Part shown: positions 17,124-26,268 of the stretch, one piece after another
How positions within the stretch are numbered: the stretch's first letter is position 1
Layout of the letters: each line of letters begins with the position of its first letter
Translations under genes and position numbers: made by a program
The notes under the pieces: model-generated
The model's database searches: none
Told to the model about the DNA's origin: nothing
Seen by the model: only the letters and a program-made list of their open reading frames with translations
Origin: Deltaproteobacteria bacterium
GTDB taxonomy: Bacteria; SAR324; XYD2-FULL-50-16
Assembly (NCBI GenBank): GCA_018645005.1
Contig: JABGPJ010000126.1
Coordinates: forward strand, 1 to 59,390
Reading direction: 5' to 3'
DNA: 59,390 nt

Positions 17124-17804
17124 TCAGGGTTCGATCATCATTTGATGTGAAAGAAACTGGAAATTTTCCTTAACCTCATCTCTACCCTGAATTACGCCAG
17201 GATGTCCGTAAGGATGGCCACACAACAGCCAATCGACATCAAGGGATGAAACCCGCTTAATACTCTGCTTCATCTGTGCCAGGCTCCCACCTGGCAGATC
17301 GGTTCGACCTGTGCTGTGATAAAATATCAAATCTCCGGCAATCAAGACTTTCTCTTTGGGCCAGAAAATCGTGATATGACCCGGTGAATGGCCAGGAGAG
17401 TGGATAATATCGAGCAGTACCGACTCCTGAGTTCCCAATTTCAGATCTCCTTCATCCAACAGTAGATCCGCAATTCCTCCCATCTGCTGATAAATATCTG
17501 CTTCTGCCCGATGAATAGCAACTTTGGTATTGATTCGGGTTTGAAAGAAACTCGCTGCTTCAATGTGATCAGGATGGCAATGTGTCAACAAGGTGAGTCC
17601 AATAGCTCCTGGATCAAGGCCATCGTTTTGAATTCCTTTCAACAAGAGTTCCAACGCCGGTTCATCGGTTCCCTTTGTTTTAATATGACCCGGGTCGATG
17701 AGCAGATGTCTGTTTTGATCAAGACAGTTCGAAATCAGATACGAATTGCAGTTGTTGTCCTGACCCTGCCAAATGTATCCGTAGAGGTTTTTTGCGAGTT
17801 GCAT
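17124..17804 (-). CDS. Metallo-beta-lactamase-fold hydrolase (glyoxalase II-like)
   Basis: The 226-residue protein has the HxHxDH zinc motif (HCHPDH, about residues 75-80), then HSPGHSPGH and a GD-x-x-F bridging-aspartate segment (IAGDLIFYHSTGRTDLPGG). The T-D-L-P-G-G stretch is typical of the glyoxalase II/persulfide dioxygenase-like branch. Likely activity is hydrolysis of a thioester or ester, with the exact substrate undetermined. It is on the same strand as the hypothetical gene 51 bp downstream and may be co-transcribed with it. Confidence 0.85.
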   Translation of the reverse strand: MQLAKNLYGYIWQGQDNNCNSYLISNCLDQNRHLLIDPGHIKTKGTDEPALELLLKGIQNDGLDPGAIGLTLLTHCHPDHIEAASFFQTRINTKVAIHRAEADIYQQMGGIADLLLDEGDLKLGTQESVLLDIIHSPGHSPGHITIFWPKEKVLIAGDLIFYHSTGRTDLPGGSLAQMKQSIKRVSSLDVDWLLCGHPYGHPGVIQGRDEVKENFQFLSHQMMIEP

Positions 17805-18215
17805 ATCAATCTTTAAAAGGAGTCACTTGTCCAGAATGGATTAAAAAGAAATTGGAGATAGCTGCCTGCCGATCTGAATAAACCAGAATCGTTTCAATTT
17901 TACAGATAAAATGACCCAGAAACAAGACTTCCCTTAACCATCTTCTCGATTTTGAAGGGGTTGTGAAATCGGAATATCATTTCTGAGTAATATTAATTTC
18001 ATCTAGAAGGTTAGATCTTTTCCCAAATTGTTTTAAAATGCAATCGCTTTTTCTGTTGCTTGATGACTTTGGATAATTGGACTCCCCGGGTCGGGAGGAT
18101 TGTCCTGCTTGAAATATTCAAGTTGACATTTTTCACTATTGCGGTAGTTTCTGAGGTTCATCATCCTTGCTATCCGGGAACCCTATTCCTCAGATTTCTT
18201 GATATTTCAAAAACA
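17805..18215. other. Non-coding gap between divergent genes
   Basis: A 411-bp AT-rich interval between the metallo-hydrolase and plsC, which diverge. The open frame can be extended from 18216 back to a TTG at 18060, but those 52 codons look non-coding. I see no repeat or RNA in it. Confidence 0.4.
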
Positions 18216-18974
18216 ATGCTATTGATTATTGCTTCGCTGTTATACTGGGTATTTGTTGTTGTCACCTCGATTTTAGCGTTTCCGGTTGCAGTTTTGATCA
18301 AATTGATGACCCAGTTCTTCGATAAAAGGTTGATCGTCCTTCATCGCTTTACATGCCTCTGGGCTTCGCTCTACACCTGGTTCAATCCTTTCTGGTCAGT
18401 TCGTATTTCAGGCAAAGAGAATATTAAAAAAAACGAAGCCTACGTTTTTGTTTGCAACCACCAGTCTGTAGCCGATATTTTCGTTTTATTCCGCTTGTTT
18501 GTCCACTTCAAATGGGTTTCAAAAATAGAAAATTTCAGGATCCCCATAGTCGGGTGGAATATGCGTATGAACCGCTATATTAAATTGATACGCAGTAGTA
18601 TTAAGAGCCAGGCAAAAATGATGAAAGATTGTCAGAAGACGCTTGCTGAAGGGAATTCGGTCATGATTTTTCCAGAGGGGACCCGGACATTAACCGGCAG
18701 GTTACGACCATTTAAAACAGGGGCTTTCCAGTTGGCTATCCGTGCAAAGTGTTCTATTGTTCCCATCGTCCTCAACGGTTCGTCCAAAGCACTGCCGAAA
18801 GCCGGAATAATTCTAGGCGGAAAGCATCCCATCGATATTCATGTCCTGGCGCCAATCCCCTACTCGTCGTTCGGCCAAATGGAAGCAAAACAGCTGACAA
18901 AGGAAGTCCAATCCGTCATTTCTGCCGAACTTGAGAAAATGAAGGTAACGCACCAAAATCCACCTGTTGCTTGA
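18216..18974 (+). CDS. plsC: 1-acyl-sn-glycerol-3-phosphate acyltransferase (PlsC family)
   Basis: From ATG 18216 the protein has 252 residues, the normal PlsC length, with an N-terminal membrane segment (LLIIASLLYWVFVVVTSILA). Acyltransferase block I is NHQSVADIF (HxxxxD), block III is FPEGTRT, and block IV is VPIVLNG. It would add the second acyl chain to lysophosphatidate at the inner membrane. The start is not certain because no strong ribosome site is visible. It fits the lipid-oriented neighbourhood but also occurs as a housekeeping gene. Confidence 0.87.
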   Translation: MLLIIASLLYWVFVVVTSILAFPVAVLIKLMTQFFDKRLIVLHRFTCLWASLYTWFNPFWSVRISGKENIKKNEAYVFVCNHQSVADIFVLFRLFVHFKWVSKIENFRIPIVGWNMRMNRYIKLIRSSIKSQAKMMKDCQKTLAEGNSVMIFPEGTRTLTGRLRPFKTGAFQLAIRAKCSIVPIVLNGSSKALPKAGIILGGKHPIDIHVLAPIPYSSFGQMEAKQLTKEVQSVISAELEKMKVTHQNPPVA

Positions 18975-19138
18975 CTTTGTTTAATTCCTTTTTCACTCTT
19001 TAAAGACCGCACCGCTTCTGGTGCAACTTTCGTTCGAAGATGCAAATTTCACTTCTCACGCTCTTACTCCTCCGTCTCTTTTTAAATTAATTTAGCAGGC
19101 TAACAAGAATCATCTAAATACTCGGTGGAATTTTGAGC

Positions 19139-19167
19139 TTGACAGCCAAATAGTGTTTTACTAAGAT
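19139..19167 (+). promoter_or_regulatory. Candidate sigma-70 promoter for the flavoprotein-hydratase pair
   Basis: TTGACA (19139-19144) and TAAGAT (19162-19167) are separated by 17 bp. The start would be near 19174, giving a leader of about 180 bases before ATG 19355. It is the best promoter-like sequence in the 380-bp gap 18975-19354, which otherwise shows nothing I recognise. Confidence 0.5.
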
Positions 19168-19354
19168 TTAGTTCCATCAAAAGATGGAAAACTAAAATGG
19201 AATATCTTGATCAGTTAGCGGTCACTTTACCATTGAAATTGAACGTACCCATAGATAGTTTGTGACATTGGGAAACAGCGATTACCAGGGACTTGGGAAT
19301 GGATTCAGGTCAAGTCTGATATATCAACGAGCGAAATATAAAACAGGAACAATC

Positions 19355-20347
19355 ATGTTAAAAACAACGATTACTGAGATGTTTGGTGTTAAATATCCGA
19401 TTATATGTGGTGCCATGATGTGGTTAAGTAAACCCGAATTGTGTGCTGCAGTTTCTAATGCTGGCGGATTGGGAAATCTGACAGCGGGGAATTATAACAC
19501 TGAAGAGGAGTTCAGGCAGGCCATTCAAGAAACAAGAAAGAGGACTGACAAACCTTTTATGGTTAATGTGACGATTCTGCCATCAGTCAGATTAACCCCT
19601 GATCATCATCGGATGTATATCAAAGTGATTGCTGAAGAGAAGATCGCTGGTGTCGAGATTTCTGGTGCACCACTGGACAAGGGTGTCGGTATGGATGCGA
19701 TTGACATGTTGAAAAAGGCGGATGTTAAAATGTTTCACAAGGTGGGAAGTCTCAGACATGCGCTGCATGCCGAGAAAGTTGGCTATGACGGCATATACGC
19801 GGCCGGAATAGAAGAAGGCGGCCATCCGTTAGACGATGACGTTTCAACCATGGTGTTGACACCGAGGATTGCCGAATCCCTGAAAATTCCGGTTGTGACG
19901 GTAGGTGGAATTGCGGACGGTCGTTCATTGGCAGCAGCTCTCACGCTGGGCGCATCCGGTGTTATGATGGCTAGTCGCTTTATTGCAACAAAGGAGTGTG
20001 TTTGCCATGATAAAATCAAGGAGGAGTTGGTAAAAAGAAAGGAAATTGACACAACAATTATCTGCAAACGATTTGGTCTTCAAGGAAGAGCGCTGAAGAA
20101 TAAAGTTGTGAACGACATCCTTGAATTGGAAAAATCTGGCGGTTCATTTGAGGATGTCTACCCGTTGCTGGCAGGTGAGCGTATGAAAGATGCCTGGGAA
20201 GATGGTGATGTGGACAGGGCAGCGTTGATGGTGGGGCAGTCCATTGGTCTAATCAATGATATTCCTACCTGTCTGGAGCTCTTGGAAACTATGGGCAGAG
20301 AAGCGGAAGAACATCTCAACCAAGCCCATAGCCTTGTCGTTGCATAG
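19355..20347 (+). CDS. Nitronate monooxygenase / enoyl-reductase-like FMN flavoprotein
   Basis: The 330-residue TIM-barrel flavoprotein belongs to the 2-nitropropane dioxygenase/FabK family. It has GVKYPIICGAM and SNAGGLGNL at the N-terminus, the His-bearing EEGGHPLDDD near residue 155, and the FMN-phosphate region GGIADGRSLAAALTLGASG. ATG 19355 (with AGGA upstream) replaces a longer frame whose start lies in untranslated-looking sequence. Family members oxidise nitronates or reduce enoyl-thioesters. Being followed 48 bp later by an enoyl-CoA hydratase favours a role in acyl chain metabolism, but this is inference. Confidence 0.82.
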   Translation: MLKTTITEMFGVKYPIICGAMMWLSKPELCAAVSNAGGLGNLTAGNYNTEEEFRQAIQETRKRTDKPFMVNVTILPSVRLTPDHHRMYIKVIAEEKIAGVEISGAPLDKGVGMDAIDMLKKADVKMFHKVGSLRHALHAEKVGYDGIYAAGIEEGGHPLDDDVSTMVLTPRIAESLKIPVVTVGGIADGRSLAAALTLGASGVMMASRFIATKECVCHDKIKEELVKRKEIDTTIICKRFGLQGRALKNKVVNDILELEKSGGSFEDVYPLLAGERMKDAWEDGDVDRAALMVGQSIGLINDIPTCLELLETMGREAEEHLNQAHSLVVA

Positions 20348-20395
20348 TTCTGAGGCAGAAACGTTAAATCTTGGATATTAACGAGTGGAAAAACT

Positions 20396-21196
20396 ATGAC
20401 ATATAAAACAATAAAGTTTGAGGTGATCGAAGCGGGAATCGGCTTGTTGACCCTGGATCGAGAGAAGCGACTGAACGCGATTAATCTGGATATGCTGGAC
20501 GATCTTTATAAGCTGTTCCGCAGCCTGGATGAGCGGATGGATGTTCGAGTGGTAATTATTACTGGAGCCGGACGAGGATTCTGTTCAGGAGCAGATCTTA
20601 AAGGCGGACGGATTACAGATGAAGAAGGTCTAAAGGCTTTTACATCCGCTTCTGTTCATCTGGAAGTCATACAAAAAAAATACAGTGGGATTATCAAGGA
20701 GATGCGCCGTATCTCGCAACCGATTATCGCAGCCGTCAGAGGACCGGCTGCCGGTGGTGGCATGTCCATGGCTCTGGCAGCAGATATTATTATCGCCAGC
20801 CCTACAGCAGAGTTCACTCCCTCTTTTATTAATATTGGACTTTCCGGTGGCGAGCTCGGCACGACCTATTTTTTGCCCAGGTTGGTTGGTACTGCCCGGG
20901 CATCCGAGATTCTAATGACCGGACGCACAGTAGGCGCAGAAGAAGCTGATCGGATCGGGATTCTCAGTCGGTTGGTTCCAGAAAATGATCTCTTGTCATC
21001 CGCTCTTGAGACTGCCCGACGCATGGTGGAAAAGACGCCTCTGGGATTACGATTAACGAAGGAAACCATTCGTCAGAATTTGGATGCACCTTCTCTGGAA
21101 AATGCGATTGAAATTGAGAATCGCAACCAAAGTATATTATGCACTGCTCCGGAGTTTTTCGAAGCAGTCACACGTTTTAATAAAAATCCTGAATAG
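20396..21196 (+). CDS. Enoyl-CoA hydratase/isomerase (crotonase family)
   Basis: The 266-residue crotonase-fold protein has the CoA/oxyanion segments GAGRGFCSGADLKGG (about 59-73) and GPAAGGGMSMALAADI (about 116-131), then the ELGTTYFLPRLVG helix region. The second catalytic position is Glu-Leu-Gly (GGELGT). It would hydrate or isomerise enoyl-CoA esters. It follows the FMN flavoprotein with a 48-bp gap on the same strand, so they are likely one transcript. Family B copy 4 separates it from the hydratase-2 gene. Confidence 0.88.
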   Translation: MTYKTIKFEVIEAGIGLLTLDREKRLNAINLDMLDDLYKLFRSLDERMDVRVVIITGAGRGFCSGADLKGGRITDEEGLKAFTSASVHLEVIQKKYSGIIKEMRRISQPIIAAVRGPAAGGGMSMALAADIIIASPTAEFTPSFINIGLSGGELGTTYFLPRLVGTARASEILMTGRTVGAEEADRIGILSRLVPENDLLSSALETARRMVEKTPLGLRLTKETIRQNLDAPSLENAIEIENRNQSILCTAPEFFEAVTRFNKNPE

Positions 21197-21271
21197 ATTG
21201 AAATCATGGGCAGTAGGGTTTAGGCATCTGGCAAATTGGTTGTTATAGGCCACCCGAAATCCCAAAAATAT

Positions 21272-21507
21272 CAGCAATGTCCGGTTAGGTTTTCGCAAGA
21301 CAAAAGCTGAATGCTAGAACCCGTCTCTGCGCATAAGGATTGAAAGATTTTCTAAGTTTGCTTCACGAAAAACCGCCAAACTCGCCTGCCTCTCTCAAAC
21401 ATGGCTTATTTTCGCTACGCTAAACTAAGAAAATCTAATAAATCCTTATAAGCTCGATCCAGGTTTCATCAATCAGCTTTCTGCAAAAACCTAACCGGTC
21501 ATTGCTG
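21272..21507. mobile_element. Hairpin MITE family B, copy 4 (236 bp), decayed target duplication
   Basis: The ends are CAGCAATGTCCGGTTAGG and CCTAACCGGTCATTGCTG, in the same orientation as copy 1 and with the same inner palindrome. The flanks CAAAAATAT and AAAAAATAC agree at 7 of 9 positions, as expected for an older insertion. The right end is 30 bp upstream of the hydratase-2 ATG, just before AGGAG. Confidence 0.87.
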
Positions 21508-21537
21508 AAAAAATACATCTTAAACCGAGGAGAAAAA

Positions 21538-22377
21538 ATGGCTTTGAATTTGGGTGTTATTGGTAAAATAATGGAAATGGATCCTTTTACATATAATGAG
21601 GATGCGATTATCCTGTATGCGCTTGGCATCGGAGCGGGTTTGGACGAATTGCCATTCATTTATGAAAAAGACCTTAAGGTTTTTCCTACTTTTGCTGTAG
21701 TTCCGTTTGGTCATGGACTGTTTCCGTTTATTGAGGAATCTAACATAAATCTTTTCACCCTATTACACGGTGAGCAAAAGATTACGTTGCATAAACCAAT
21801 TCCAACAGCAGCCACGATTTCCAGCGTTGCCACTTGCGAATCGATCTGGGACAAAGGAGACAAAGGAGCAGTGGTAACAATGAAAGTTGAAAGTCGAGAT
21901 GAAAAGGGGGAACTGCTTTTTGAGAACAAAGCTTTGCTGATGGATCGTAGTGGTGGAAATTTTGGTGGTGAAAGAGGTCCGAAAACCGAAAGTGTCAATC
22001 CGCCAGAAGGAAAGGCTCCTGATTTCAGTGTTTCATATACAAGTTCAAAAGATCAGGCGGCGCTTTATCGCCTGAGCGGTGACAAGAATCCGCTTCATAT
22101 CGATCCTGAATTTGCAAAAATGGGTGGATTTGACCGACCGATTCTCCACGGTTTGTGTTCATATGGTTACGCCGGTCGTGCCATTCTGCATAGCATCTGT
22201 GGTGGAGATCCATCAAAATTGAAATCTTTTGCAGTGCGGTTCAAAGGGGTTGTATTTCCTGGCGATACGATGACAACAGAGGGTTGGAAAATCGAACAGG
22301 GGAAATATACGATCCGGACAACCACACAGGATGGCCGTGAGGTGTTAGGCAATAGTCTGATTGAAGTTGATGAATAG
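21538..22377 (+). CDS. MaoC-type 2-enoyl-CoA hydratase 2
   Basis: The 279-residue protein is a double hot-dog hydratase. The C-terminal half contains the hydratase-2 signature YRLSGDKNPLHIDPEFA with D182 and H187 in the catalytic positions, followed by PILHGLCSYGYAGRA. The N-terminal half is the degenerate hot-dog seen in MFE-2 hydratase domains. It hydrates trans-2-enoyl-CoA to the (R)-3-hydroxyacyl-CoA, the substrate of the SDR at 7231. GAGGAG precedes ATG 21538; an earlier in-frame start would lie in the MITE flank. Together the two genes equal a split MFE-2. Confidence 0.9.
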   Translation: MALNLGVIGKIMEMDPFTYNEDAIILYALGIGAGLDELPFIYEKDLKVFPTFAVVPFGHGLFPFIEESNINLFTLLHGEQKITLHKPIPTAATISSVATCESIWDKGDKGAVVTMKVESRDEKGELLFENKALLMDRSGGNFGGERGPKTESVNPPEGKAPDFSVSYTSSKDQAALYRLSGDKNPLHIDPEFAKMGGFDRPILHGLCSYGYAGRAILHSICGGDPSKLKSFAVRFKGVVFPGDTMTTEGWKIEQGKYTIRTTTQDGREVLGNSLIEVDE

Positions 22378-22395
22378 AGTGTTGCAAAACTGTGG

Positions 22396-23928
22396 TTAAA
22401 AAGCAGAGGCCTTGTTCTTCAGGTCAAAATGGGAAAAATGGCTGAGTTCATAAGGCAATCCCGGAATGACGGACAATCCATTTTCAATTGCTTCAGCAAG
22501 ATCGGCATTAAGGTCTTGACGGGTAATACTGATCAGGATGATCCGTCGTTGCTCGTTACTGGACGGTCCATTGTCCATCGCTGAATTTGTGGAAGATATT
22601 TTTTGATGCTGCCCTAAACTGAGTGTATAAACGGCATTGATTTGGGGCTGTGTCTGGATCACCATAGACATAAGTCGATCTGCTCGTAGGTTGGCTCTGT
22701 ATTTCTCGAGTCGGAGAGTCCCCTCTTCAGATGCGGTCCCCACGCTGACGATCCCTTTCGAATCCTTGATGGCAGCTCTTAGTGATGAACTTGCCAAATG
22801 ATCTCTAATTCGCATTGATTGACCGTCATCAGTGATGATGGACTGCCCTGCAAAACGCCAGAAAAATTCACCGGACAGAACCAATAAAGTCATTTCAACT
22901 ACGTGTCCTTTGTGATCGACCCCTTTAAAGTCCAGTTTGTTCCACTCCGCAGTGTTTTCATGCCAGTCATGCGTCGTAAATCGCTCGCTGTCCATTTTGA
23001 AATCCTTTCGCATCTTGTTTCCACTTTTTTGCTTTGAATCTTCTGATGCCGGCGTTTTTTGGATTTCTTTGGTTACAGTGTGCTGTACCGTTGTTTCAGA
23101 ATTGGGTTCCGATATATCTGCAATATGACTAGAAAAGGATGCTGGCTCGTCTCTAGTTGGTCCGAGTATCTGTGTGTCAGCAATAGGTGCAATAGCAGAA
23201 GTATCTTCTGCTGGTGCAGATAGCTCTTGTTTTTCAGGAATGACATTTGGTTGGTTTTTCTCAATTAAAACGATTTCAGGCGATCTTTCTAAGCCGAAAA
23301 TTTCATTTCCGGCAGATTTCTGGTGATTGTCTGCCAAAGGGTTGCTTGAACCGGCACTGGAATTTTTATCAATCCCGACTGATTTCGCAGGTTCACTTGT
23401 CACTCCATGGGAAACGGAATCGGGATGACTCCGGAAGAATTTTAAATCGGTCGCAGCTGCCTTAACGATGTCTGACTTAATAGAGACGGTCTCAACAATT
23501 AATATACCAACAGTTTTTTTCTGAATAGGTTCTGACTTTTTACTAGCTGAGGATGGCAGTTCCGGCGTGAGGACTGATACGGAGAATATCTGTTTTGCAG
23601 TGTGTGTAGGCTGAGTTGACGGGACTTGTTGCTTTTCGGCTATTTGACTGCCTGATTTAACGACGAAACCGGAGTCATCTTCAGGTTTGATGACCTTTGC
23701 CGATAGAATTTCGTTATCCGACGTTGAAATGTATGATATCAGCTTACTGGCCGACTCTATAACAGCATGCGGAGGAGGGGCATAAAATATCAAGAGGGTT
23801 GTTAAAAAAGCAACACTCCAAATCGTCCAGCCCCAGATCAGGATCCTGGGTAATCCACTGAAACGGTTGAAAACGCTTAAGGTTATACGTTTACCTTTTC
23901 TCATCTTCAATCGTATGGAGGTCTGCAC
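22396..23928 (-). CDS. Envelope protein with N-terminal membrane anchor, disordered linker and OmpA-like C-terminus
   Basis: In the 510-residue protein a single hydrophobic helix (ILIWGWTIWSVAFLTTLLIF, about 30-49) follows a basic N-terminus. A Ser/Pro/Glu-rich low-complexity linker runs to about residue 310, and the C-terminal 170 residues form a compact domain. The latter shows OmpA-type features: VSVGTASEEG, then RANLRADRLM and, near the end, NEQRRIILI, comparable with VxGHTDxxG, RAxxV and NRRVEI. It probably tethers the inner membrane to the cell wall. The peptidoglycan-binding assignment is tentative because the usual D and R residues are not perfectly conserved. Confidence 0.6.
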   Translation of the reverse strand: MQTSIRLKMRKGKRITLSVFNRFSGLPRILIWGWTIWSVAFLTTLLIFYAPPPHAVIESASKLISYISTSDNEILSAKVIKPEDDSGFVVKSGSQIAEKQQVPSTQPTHTAKQIFSVSVLTPELPSSASKKSEPIQKKTVGILIVETVSIKSDIVKAAATDLKFFRSHPDSVSHGVTSEPAKSVGIDKNSSAGSSNPLADNHQKSAGNEIFGLERSPEIVLIEKNQPNVIPEKQELSAPAEDTSAIAPIADTQILGPTRDEPASFSSHIADISEPNSETTVQHTVTKEIQKTPASEDSKQKSGNKMRKDFKMDSERFTTHDWHENTAEWNKLDFKGVDHKGHVVEMTLLVLSGEFFWRFAGQSIITDDGQSMRIRDHLASSSLRAAIKDSKGIVSVGTASEEGTLRLEKYRANLRADRLMSMVIQTQPQINAVYTLSLGQHQKISSTNSAMDNGPSSNEQRRIILISITRQDLNADLAEAIENGLSVIPGLPYELSHFSHFDLKNKASAF

Positions 23929-23958
23929 TTTTTTCTGGCTGGCAAACGATATTCATCC

Positions 23959-24342
23959 TTATAATTTCAGGATTCCGTTAATTTTTTCTGCCAGAATCTT
24001 TGTATTGACTGGTTTGAGGATATATCCATCAACCTTGGCTTTGATAGCTTCCATGATAATCTCCTGGTCGCTTTCGGACGTTACCATTAAAACCGGAATT
24101 TTTTGCCACTCTTCGCTGGCCTTAATCTGTTTTAATAAACTGATCCCAGGTTCCCCAGGCATGGACCAGTCCAGAATGACAAAGTCAATAGGCGCACTTT
24201 TCAGAATACCTAAAGCCTCAAGCACATTCTCAGCCTCCTTGAAATTTTTATAATCAAGTTGCCGCAAACTGCTCTTCAGCAGTCTACGCATTGTTTGTTG
24301 ATCGTCAACGATCAAAAAAAGCATCTCTTTTGTAGCAAGCAT
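23959..24342 (-). CDS. CheY-like single-domain response regulator
   Basis: The 127-residue receiver domain has acidic residues in FLIVDDQQTM (D13/D14), phospho-acceptor D in VILDWSMPG, T in LMVTSESD and K in LKPVNT. No output domain is attached. It lies 30 bp upstream of the envelope-protein gene on the same strand and could be co-transcribed with it. Which kinase feeds it, and whether it acts on flagella or another process, cannot be told. Confidence 0.88.
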   Translation of the reverse strand: MLATKEMLFLIVDDQQTMRRLLKSSLRQLDYKNFKEAENVLEALGILKSAPIDFVILDWSMPGEPGISLLKQIKASEEWQKIPVLMVTSESDQEIIMEAIKAKVDGYILKPVNTKILAEKINGILKL

Positions 24343-24479
24343 ACTCTCCTACATTCGTTTTATTGATGAGCGGGAAGTGCGATTTTCGCACTGAACCCCA
24401 TGAAAGTTGAATATTGGTAAATTGGCTTTATCAGGCGATTAATCTTTTATAGTTCAAGTTATTGAAAACGGTAGGCCGT

Positions 24480-24684
24480 TATTCTGTCAAGTATAATTAT
24501 AATGGTGGGGCTCTGGTGAGCGTGTAAGTACAGCACTCTTTGGCCAGTTGGGGTGATGAGAATCCGCTGGTGACAATTCGGGGGAACGACGTGAGAGTCG
24601 TTTTGAAATCGCGGTTGAAGCATGGCGCACTCTTTAAGTTAAGTGGGTAAGCGATGAATGCGCCATACTGGGAGAGATTCTGTG
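24480..24684. other. Structured non-coding segment, possible decayed mobile element or intron
   Basis: This G-rich stretch differs from its AT-rich surroundings and folds well. AACGAC/GTCGTT close a six-base loop, and ATGGCGCA pairs with TGCGCCAT across about 30 bases. An open frame crosses it (24497-24709, minus) but overlaps the FecR-like gene's end and looks non-coding. The pattern suggests a remnant of a group II intron or similar structured element; I see no domain V, so this is weak. The rest of the gap 24343-24479 holds nothing recognisable. Confidence 0.25.
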
Positions 24685-25626
24685 TTACTCTATCATTGCC
24701 TGTTTCCACTGCTCCAGTTCTGCCTTGTACACACCATTCAACTTCAATTTTTTATAAACCCTGAAAAGATAAGGTGTCATTTCGATCTCGTCAGGAGATT
24801 CTTTCAGATACTGCTTGTACTGATCCATTGATGCGACCCACATATCCTGCTTTTCAAAGTAGCTACCCATCATGAATGAGTTTTCCCCGTATGTTTCCTG
24901 GATATCTCTGATGGTTTTTTCCATCTCTGCTTCTTTGGCGTTGTTTAACCAGTTTGCGGTATGATCCTTATATTTCCCTTTACTTTTGTAGGGTTTTAAA
25001 GTGACCACAGCGTTGCCGTCCTGCATGGCAGTGATTTTAAAAATCTGTTTGCCGTCAAAGGGCTCCACTTTTGCTCGTACGACCATACTGTCATTTGCTG
25101 GAACATCGTATGTCTTGTCTCCAACCGTCAGTTTATAACTATACTCTGAACCGATGTTGTTCCATACCATAAAAGGGTATTTATCTGAGAATGTAATCTT
25201 ACGAACAGCTACAATTTTGACGTCCTTTTTCTTATGACTTCGACGAACTGTTGTATAAGATTGAGATTTGTTGAATTTCTTCATCAGCCCGGACATAAGT
25301 TTCCCAGAAGCTGCGGCAGAGGTGACCGAGCCCTGCTTTGCGGATAACTTCTTATTGCCGATGTCAATTAGTGAATTCGGATGCAAGTCGTAATTTTCTC
25401 CTGTATCTTTGATAGTCAGTTTTGCTGTACTATCTGGACCGGTTCTGACCTGATAGCCAGAAAAGAGAAATTTGTTTCGTCTGACTTTTTTCCATTTTGT
25501 GCCGTTCTTTGTATATTCAACTTTTCCCTTCACTTGAAATAACACCCCAACCGGATCCTTTTTACCGGCGATTGCCATGCTCGAGATAAACAAACATAGA
25601 CTTAATATCATAAAAAGTTTTTTCAT
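24685..25626 (-). CDS. Secreted FecR-domain-like protein
   Basis: The 313-residue protein has a clear signal peptide (MKKLFMILSLCLFISSMAIA). Residues about 25-90 resemble a FecR domain: GVLFQVKGKVEYT, then SGYQVRTGPDSTAKLTI and LHPNSLIDIG. The C-terminal part (about 225-313) is helical with TPR-like spacing. In this subtype the FecR-like domain is periplasmic and is not tied to iron signalling. Function unknown. It is followed immediately by the structured segment ending at 24684. Confidence 0.65.
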   Translation of the reverse strand: MKKLFMILSLCLFISSMAIAGKKDPVGVLFQVKGKVEYTKNGTKWKKVRRNKFLFSGYQVRTGPDSTAKLTIKDTGENYDLHPNSLIDIGNKKLSAKQGSVTSAAASGKLMSGLMKKFNKSQSYTTVRRSHKKKDVKIVAVRKITFSDKYPFMVWNNIGSEYSYKLTVGDKTYDVPANDSMVVRAKVEPFDGKQIFKITAMQDGNAVVTLKPYKSKGKYKDHTANWLNNAKEAEMEKTIRDIQETYGENSFMMGSYFEKQDMWVASMDQYKQYLKESPDEIEMTPYLFRVYKKLKLNGVYKAELEQWKQAMIE

Positions 25627-26268
25627 TAGGTTCCTCTTTTTAGGTTAAAAAAATCGTTGAGATGAAAAATGCAAATTTCTTTACATTTAAAAATTACTAG
25701 ATTCTACTGCATTTTCCGTGACAAAATAAAATTTGAAAACATTATTAATTCCTGAAAACCGTTTGACAATCCTTGCGGTAGCATAAATAAGACTATTATT
25801 ATAGAACTATAAATAGAACAAATTAATTTACAGGTGATGTTCCGGTGAGTTGCAGATTGCGTAAATAGCCTAGTAATTCAAGAAATTTCAAACTGGATGA
25901 ACGAGGAAAGGTTGAGAAAGGACGCCGAAAACGTCGAACTGGGAACAATCCCTTTTCAATTACGTCGAGCTCCCAAAATCTCCTCACAGTTTCGTTATAC
26001 TTAAAGGAGACAGGCTTTGAAAATGATATGACCAACGCAAAGAAAGTACTAGATGGAAAACATACGATTATAAAGCTATAGTCAAGAGGTGAGAACCCAG
26101 TCTCTGTTCATGGAGTTGGAGCGTGATCAACCGGTTTTTGATTGACTAGGATTTTTGTTGTTTGCCATACTGTTTTTTATCATCCAATAAACGCACCGAA
26201 AATTGATTGGCTTCATTTCAGAAAATTTTAGATACGATAGGGATGAAGGTATATTAAATGAGGGGTAC
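25627..26268. other. 640-bp gap; 25826-26135 looks like a structured RNA or intron remnant
   Basis: The first 200 bp are strongly AT-rich and probably contain the promoter of the FecR-like gene. From about 25826 the plus strand holds many small stem-loops (GACG/CGTC, GGGA/TCCC) with purine-rich connectors and no usable reading frame. This recalls domain I of a group II intron. No reverse transcriptase, 5' GUGYG end or domain V is present, so it is at most a fragment. Confidence 0.25.

Noticed and set aside
24497-24709. Small minus-strand open frame overlapping the FecR-like gene end
   Set aside because: It lies across a structured segment and overlaps a real gene in another frame.
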